Below, piece by piece: positions 6,272 through 9,296 of a stretch of 9,296 bases of DNA (position 1 is its first letter; every line of letters starts with the position of its first letter). The stretch is from positions 1 through 9,296 of the forward strand of contig DASYYE010000145.1 of NCBI GenBank assembly GCA_035946955.1. Direction: 5' to 3'. The position numbers and the translations under genes were made by a program. The notes below the pieces were generated by a model that worked only from the letters and a program-made list of their open reading frames with translations, did not search any database and was not told where the DNA came from. Source of the stretch: DASYYE01 sp035946955 (GTDB lineage Bacteria > Actinomycetota > Actinomycetes > Streptosporangiales > Streptosporangiaceae).

Positions 6272-6681
6272 CCTACCTGCTCGACACCAATGTCCTGTCA
6301 GAGACGCGAAAACGGCGGCCGTCGCCGGGCGTAGCCGAATGGATCGCGGCGACGCCGCCGGAGCGGCTGCATGTTTCCGTGCTGACCCTTGGGGAGATCG
6401 AGCAAGGGATCGCGCGTATTCGCGGCCGAGGAGACCAGCAACAGGCCGCCTTGCTTGAGCGGTGGCTACAGGATGTGGAGATCGTGTTCGCCGAGAGGGC
6501 ACTCCCCGTGACACTCCCTATTGCCATGGCCTGGGGCCGTCTGCGGCATGCGCAACCCCTTCCGGTCATTGACGCGCTCATCGCCGCGACGGCACGGGTG
6601 CACGACATGATCGTGGTCACCCGCAACGTCAAGGACTTCGAACAGGCCGGAGTCCAGGTGTTCAACCCATTTGCGCAGTAG
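6268..6681 (+). CDS. PIN-domain ribonuclease toxin (VapC/FitB-like)
   Basis: The 137-aa product is a PIN nuclease, expected to cleave RNA (tRNA or other targets in this family) with Mg2+ or Mn2+ when freed from its antitoxin. The four acidic residues of the active site are visible: Asp6 in LLDTNVLSE, Glu43 in LTLGEIEQG, Asp102 in PVIDALIAATA and Asp123 in TRNVKDFEQAG, with Asn120 nearby. The C-terminus, VQVFNPFA, is typical of FitB/VapC proteins. Length is normal. The GTG start overlaps the antitoxin stop, so the two are coupled. Pairing of a Phd/YefM antitoxin with a PIN toxin is common in actinomycetes. The module looks intact and could be active. The RNA target cannot be told from sequence. 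Confidence 0.92.
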   Translation: MTYLLDTNVLSETRKRRPSPGVAEWIAATPPERLHVSVLTLGEIEQGIARIRGRGDQQQAALLERWLQDVEIVFAERALPVTLPIAMAWGRLRHAQPLPVIDALIAATARVHDMIVVTRNVKDFEQAGVQVFNPFAQ

Positions 6682-6687
6682 GGCTAA

Positions 6688-6702
6688 CCACGCCAAGCGT
6701 GG
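6688..6702. terminator. Hairpin between the two convergent toxin genes
   Basis: CCACGC-CAA-GCGTGG is a perfect 6-bp stem with a 3-nt loop, starting 7 nt after the PIN toxin stop. It lies between that gene and the convergent RelE-like gene, so it could serve both directions. There is no U-tract. Confidence 0.4.
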
Positions 6703-6774
6703 CCGAGGATCTGCACCTGAGCTTGGTCACCAGTCACGTCGGGTACGGGTCTAAGAGAGAGGTGGAGCCTTGGG

Positions 6775-7042
6775 TCAGGTTTGGTATGCGTCGCGCCTGT
6801 GGTCCACATTAAGGACACGTCCACCGTGGCGGACCCTCGTCTAGCCGGTAGCGAACCCGGTATTCACCTCGCCGCGCTCGCCACTGTCCCTCGAAAGGTT
6901 TGCGAAGTGGTGCGCCGACTCGGTGTGGGTTGGCGGCAAGCGGGCCGAAAGTGAACTTGATGCATGCCGCAGCCACTGGCTCTGGCAACTGTTCTATGAG
7001 GCGCCCTGCAGCGGTCCGGGCAATGACAACCCGGTAGCTCAC
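6775..7042 (-). pseudogene. RelE/ParE-family toxin, frameshifted near its C-terminus
   Basis: Reading from the GTG at 7042, the frame gives MSYRVVIARTAAGRLIEQLP, then NPHRVGAPLRKPFEGQW and ARRGEYRVRYRLDE, the core of an 88-aa RelE-type mRNA interferase. As written it then ends GPPRWTCP at a stop near 6809 (77 aa). Removing one base from the CCC at 6834-6836 (GGG on the coding strand) restores VRHGGRVLNVDHRRDAYQT and a TGA at 6777-6775, the usual family ending. The lost segment holds the conserved VDHRRDAY strand (His81, Arg82, Arg83, Tyr86), where RelE proteins carry catalytic and RNA-binding residues, so the toxin as written is probably inactive. The gene start overlaps the stop of the antitoxin remnant as GTGA. 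The lesion is real decay or a homopolymer sequencing error. Confidence 0.8.
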
Positions 7043-7209
7043 TCCGGTGCCCGCGGTGCGCGCCGCGCGAAGGGCGCACGGGTCTCGGCCTCTGACAGGA
7101 CGTCGCCCCGGGCGACCTCTTCCTCGGCCTGCCCGATTGGCCGCTGCGCCTCCGGGTTGCTCAGGAGTTCGAGCATCGCCTCGATCGACTCCAGATCCTC
7201 GGCCGCCAA
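7039..7209 (-). pseudogene. 5'-truncated Phd/YefM-type antitoxin of the RelE pair
   Basis: Upstream of the RelE-like toxin, in the overlapping (GTGA) arrangement of a toxin-antitoxin operon, is a frame reading LAAEDLESIEAMLELLSNPEAQRPIGQAEEEVARGDVLSEAE and ending at 7041-7039. LEDLESIEATLELLSDPEA-like text is the C-terminal helix region of Phd/YefM antitoxins, the part that holds the toxin. The N-terminal DNA-binding half, about 40 residues, is missing: upstream the frame enters the 3' end of dapB, which stops at 7232-7230. A TTG at 7209, with GGGGA about 9 nt before it, could allow a 56-aa toxin-binding fragment, so residual antitoxin activity is possible. Autoregulation through DNA binding should be lost. 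Confidence 0.6.
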
Positions 7210-7229
7210 TTGACTTTGTCCCCGCGTGG

Positions 7230-7970
7230 CTATTGGTCCAGCAGGGGGTCCAGGCCCACGGTGAGGCCGGGCGGCAGGGAGGCGATGCCGCGGACCGCGA
7301 GCAGGACGCCCGGCATGAACGAGGCGCGGTCGAGGGAGTCGTGGCGGATCGTCAGGACCTCGCCGGGGCCACCGAAGAGCACTTCCTGGTGTGCGACCAG
7401 GCCTGCCAGCCGGACCGAGTGGACGCGGACGCCGTCGGTCAGCGCCCCCCGGGCACCCTCAGCCGCCGTGACCGTGGCATCAGGCCCCGGGCCGCGCCCC
7501 GCCGCCGCCCGGGCCGCCGCGACCAGCGAGGCCGTTCGCGACGCCGTCCCGGACGGTGCGTCCACCTTGCCCGCATGGTGCAACTCGATGACCTCGGCCG
7601 AGGGGAAGAACCGCGCCGCCTGAGTGGCGAAGCGCATCATGAGCACCGCGCCGATGGCGAAGTTGGGCACGACGAGCACCCGGGCCTTGGGCGTGTCCCC
7701 GAGCCACTCCCGTGTGCTGGCCAGCCGGGCCTCGTCAAAACCTGACGTACCCACGACCGTGTCGAGACCCTGGTCAATGCACCAGCGCAGGTTGTCCATG
7801 ACCGCACCCGGGTGCGTGAAGTCGACGACCACGTCGCAGCCGAGCAGCGGAGCCCGGTCGTCACCGAGGTCGACAACGGCGGCGACTCCCATGTCCGCCT
7901 CGCCGTCCACCGCGGCACACACCCGGGCTCCCATGCGCCCGCGTCCCCCGAGAACGCCTACCCTGACCAC
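7230..7970 (-). CDS. dapB: 4-hydroxy-tetrahydrodipicolinate reductase
   Basis: DapB reduces 4-hydroxy-tetrahydrodipicolinate with NAD(P)H in the diaminopimelate/lysine pathway that feeds peptidoglycan synthesis. With the GTG at 7970 the protein is 246 aa, the normal actinobacterial length. An N-terminal nucleotide fold starts VRVGVLGGRGRMG (3-14). VVDFTHPGAVMDN and VVGTSGFDE follow. The substrate signature ELHHAGKVDAPSGTA contains the catalytic His (His131/His132) and Lys135, and RLAGLVAHQEVLFGGPGEVLTIRHDS belongs to the tetramerisation domain. The start is chosen for the Shine-Dalgarno GGGAGGGG at 7981-7974; an ATG at 8027 would add 19 non-homologous residues and overlap the M16 gene. Twenty-five nt separate it from the M16 stop, so the two are probably co-transcribed. 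Its 3' end directly meets the antitoxin remnant. Confidence 0.95.
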   Translation of the reverse strand: MVRVGVLGGRGRMGARVCAAVDGEADMGVAAVVDLGDDRAPLLGCDVVVDFTHPGAVMDNLRWCIDQGLDTVVGTSGFDEARLASTREWLGDTPKARVLVVPNFAIGAVLMMRFATQAARFFPSAEVIELHHAGKVDAPSGTASRTASLVAAARAAAGRGPGPDATVTAAEGARGALTDGVRVHSVRLAGLVAHQEVLFGGPGEVLTIRHDSLDRASFMPGVLLAVRGIASLPPGLTVGLDPLLDQ

Positions 7971-7973
7971 TCG

Positions 7974-7981
7974 CCCCTCCC
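7974..7981 (-). promoter_or_regulatory. Shine-Dalgarno deciding the dapB start
   Basis: On the - strand, GGGAGGGG lies just upstream of the GTG at 7970 (3 nt from the last G, 5 nt from the GGGAGG core). It supports this GTG over the in-frame ATG at 8027. Confidence 0.7.
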
Positions 7982-7995
7982 GGCGGTTGCCTAGC

Positions 7996-9285
7996 TCAGC
8001 CCAGAACTGACCCAAACGCCCCAGCATCGTCGAACGGGCCGACCACAGCGAGCACCTTGGACCGCGTGAGCACCTCGTCTGCGACCTGGCGCACGTCGTC
8101 CTGGGTCACCGCCTCGATCGCGGCAAGGATCTCGGACACCGGCTCCAGCCTGGGATAGACCAGCTCAGACTTGCCGAGCCGGCTCATCCGCGAGGAAGGA
8201 TCCTCCAGGCCCAGGACCAGGGAGCCACGGAGCTGCCCCTTGCCCCTGGCCAGTTCCGTGTCGCTCAGCCCCTTCGAGGTGACCTTGGCGACCTCGTCCC
8301 GGCAGATGGCCAGCACCTCGTCGGCCTTGGCGGGCAGGCATCCCGCGTATATGCCCCACATGCCGGTGTCGGCGTGCTGCGAGGTGAAGCTGTACACGGA
8401 GTAGGCCAGCCCGCGCTTTTCGCGCACTTCCTGGAACAGCCGCGACGACATGCCGCCGCCCAGCGCCGCGTTCAGCACACCCAGTGCGAAGCGACGGCCG
8501 TCGGTGCGCGAGAGCCCTTCGCAGCCGAGCACCAGGTTTGCCTGCTCGATGTTCCGCGACACCAGCCGGACGCCCTCACCCGTGGCTTGCAGCGGGTTGC
8601 CGCCGAGCCGTGGGTCCGCGGGGGCGGTGTCCCCGTGGAGCACGTCCGCGAATGCGTCGCGGACGAGGCTGGTCACGGCATCGTGGTCCACGTTGCCCGC
8701 GGCGGCCACCACGAGGTCGGGCGGCGTGTAGCGGGCGGCGTAGTGTTCGGCGATCTGCTCGCGGGTGATCGCGTTGATCGACTCCGGCGGGCCGAGGATC
8801 GGCCTGCCAAGGGGCGTGTCACCGAACAACTCGGAGGTGAATGCCTCGTGGACGGCATCGGAGGGGTCGTCGTCGTTCATGGCGATCTCTTCGAGGATCA
8901 CGCCACGTTCGGCATCGACGTCCTTTGGCTCGATCAGTGAACTGGTCACCATGTCGCAGAGCACGTCGATGGCCAGCGGCAGGTCCGCGTCGAGCACCCG
9001 CGCGTAGTAGCAGGTGTACTCCTTGCCGGTGAACGCGTTCAGCTCGCCGCCGACCGCGTCCATCGCGGCGGAGATGTCCAGGGCGGTGCGCCGCTGGGTG
9101 CCCTTGAACAGCAGGTGCTCCAGGTAGTGGGTCGCGCCCGCGTGCGCCGGGTCCTCGTCGCGCGAGCCGACCCCCACCCAGATGCCGAGCGCGACCGAAC
9201 GGACCGCGGGCAGGAACTCGGTGACTACCCGCAGACCCCCGGGGAGAACCGTGCGGCTGACTCCATGGCCTGATTCGGTTGTCAT
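7996..9285 (-). CDS. M16-family zinc metallopeptidase (pitrilysin / processing-peptidase type)
   Basis: The 429-aa protein resembles the beta subunit of mitochondrial processing peptidase and the M16B peptidases found beside pnp/dapB in actinomycetes. The inverted zinc motif HYLEH (His53, Glu56, His57) is present, with the distal ligand Glu133 in RGVILEEIAMNDDD, 76 residues after His57 as the family requires. GGELNAFTGKEYTCYYARVL is the usual strand after the first motif. The C-terminal half has GGGMSSRLFQEVREKRGLAYSVYSF, the Arg/Tyr-bearing M16 signature. Length fits a single-chain M16B enzyme, and no signal peptide is seen, so it is probably cytoplasmic. The ATG at 9285 is near the window edge; the only upstream Shine-Dalgarno-like text is AAGAG. 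In relatives pnp lies just upstream, which is outside this window. The substrate is unknown. Confidence 0.94.
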   Translation of the reverse strand: MTTESGHGVSRTVLPGGLRVVTEFLPAVRSVALGIWVGVGSRDEDPAHAGATHYLEHLLFKGTQRRTALDISAAMDAVGGELNAFTGKEYTCYYARVLDADLPLAIDVLCDMVTSSLIEPKDVDAERGVILEEIAMNDDDPSDAVHEAFTSELFGDTPLGRPILGPPESINAITREQIAEHYAARYTPPDLVVAAAGNVDHDAVTSLVRDAFADVLHGDTAPADPRLGGNPLQATGEGVRLVSRNIEQANLVLGCEGLSRTDGRRFALGVLNAALGGGMSSRLFQEVREKRGLAYSVYSFTSQHADTGMWGIYAGCLPAKADEVLAICRDEVAKVTSKGLSDTELARGKGQLRGSLVLGLEDPSSRMSRLGKSELVYPRLEPVSEILAAIEAVTQDDVRQVADEVLTRSKVLAVVGPFDDAGAFGSVLG

Positions 9286-9296
9286 TTACTCTTGGT

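Noticed and set aside
7047..7745. A 232-aa + strand frame across the dapB 3' end
   Set aside because: It is antisense to DapB motifs and composed of Arg/Asp/Pro-rich shadow text.
8374..8940. A 188-aa + strand frame inside the M16 gene
   Set aside because: The - strand carries intact M16 motifs; this frame has no recognisable domain or start signal.

Overview
The window is high-GC DNA from an actinomycete (Actinomycetota). The evidence is GC-rich third positions, frequent GTG starts, 1-4 nt stop/start overlaps, a menaquinone gene, and the actinobacterial M16 peptidase-dapB arrangement. The sequence alone does not give a genus. Most of it is ordinary chromosome, with one eroded accessory patch.

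Left block, all on the + strand: the 3' end of ilvD (dihydroxy-acid dehydratase) overlaps menA (DHNA polyprenyltransferase) by one base. A strong GC hairpin follows menA. Next is a long secreted or lipid-anchored protein that joins a six-repeat kelch propeller to an NHL/PQQ-like propeller through a repetitive Pro/Ala linker. A DinB-like gene starts on the GTGA that ends the propeller gene; one missing G breaks its reading frame just before all of its putative metal-binding histidines. Then comes a nucleoside diphosphate kinase of an unusually long type (179 aa), with two insertions relative to the classical enzyme of about 140 aa.

Middle patch (about 5364-7229), between ndk and the end of dapB: small accessory genes and remnants. 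In order these are a decayed fragment of an extended-SDR (NAD-dependent epimerase) gene, a short direct repeat, a near-perfect HutC/GntR-type operator with no credible gene behind it, an inverted repeat, an 18-bp palindrome, an intact Phd/YefM-PIN toxin-antitoxin pair, a hairpin, and on the - strand a broken RelE-type pair (5'-truncated antitoxin, frameshifted toxin) abutting dapB.

Right block, all on the - strand: an M16 zinc peptidase followed 25 nt later by dapB (lysine/diaminopimelate pathway), in the order expected for actinomycetes.

I see no clearly new multi-gene system. The points most worth a second look are the two single-base homopolymer frameshifts (real decay or sequencing error), the orphan operator, the long-form Ndk, and the double-propeller lipoprotein coupled to a DinB-like gene.
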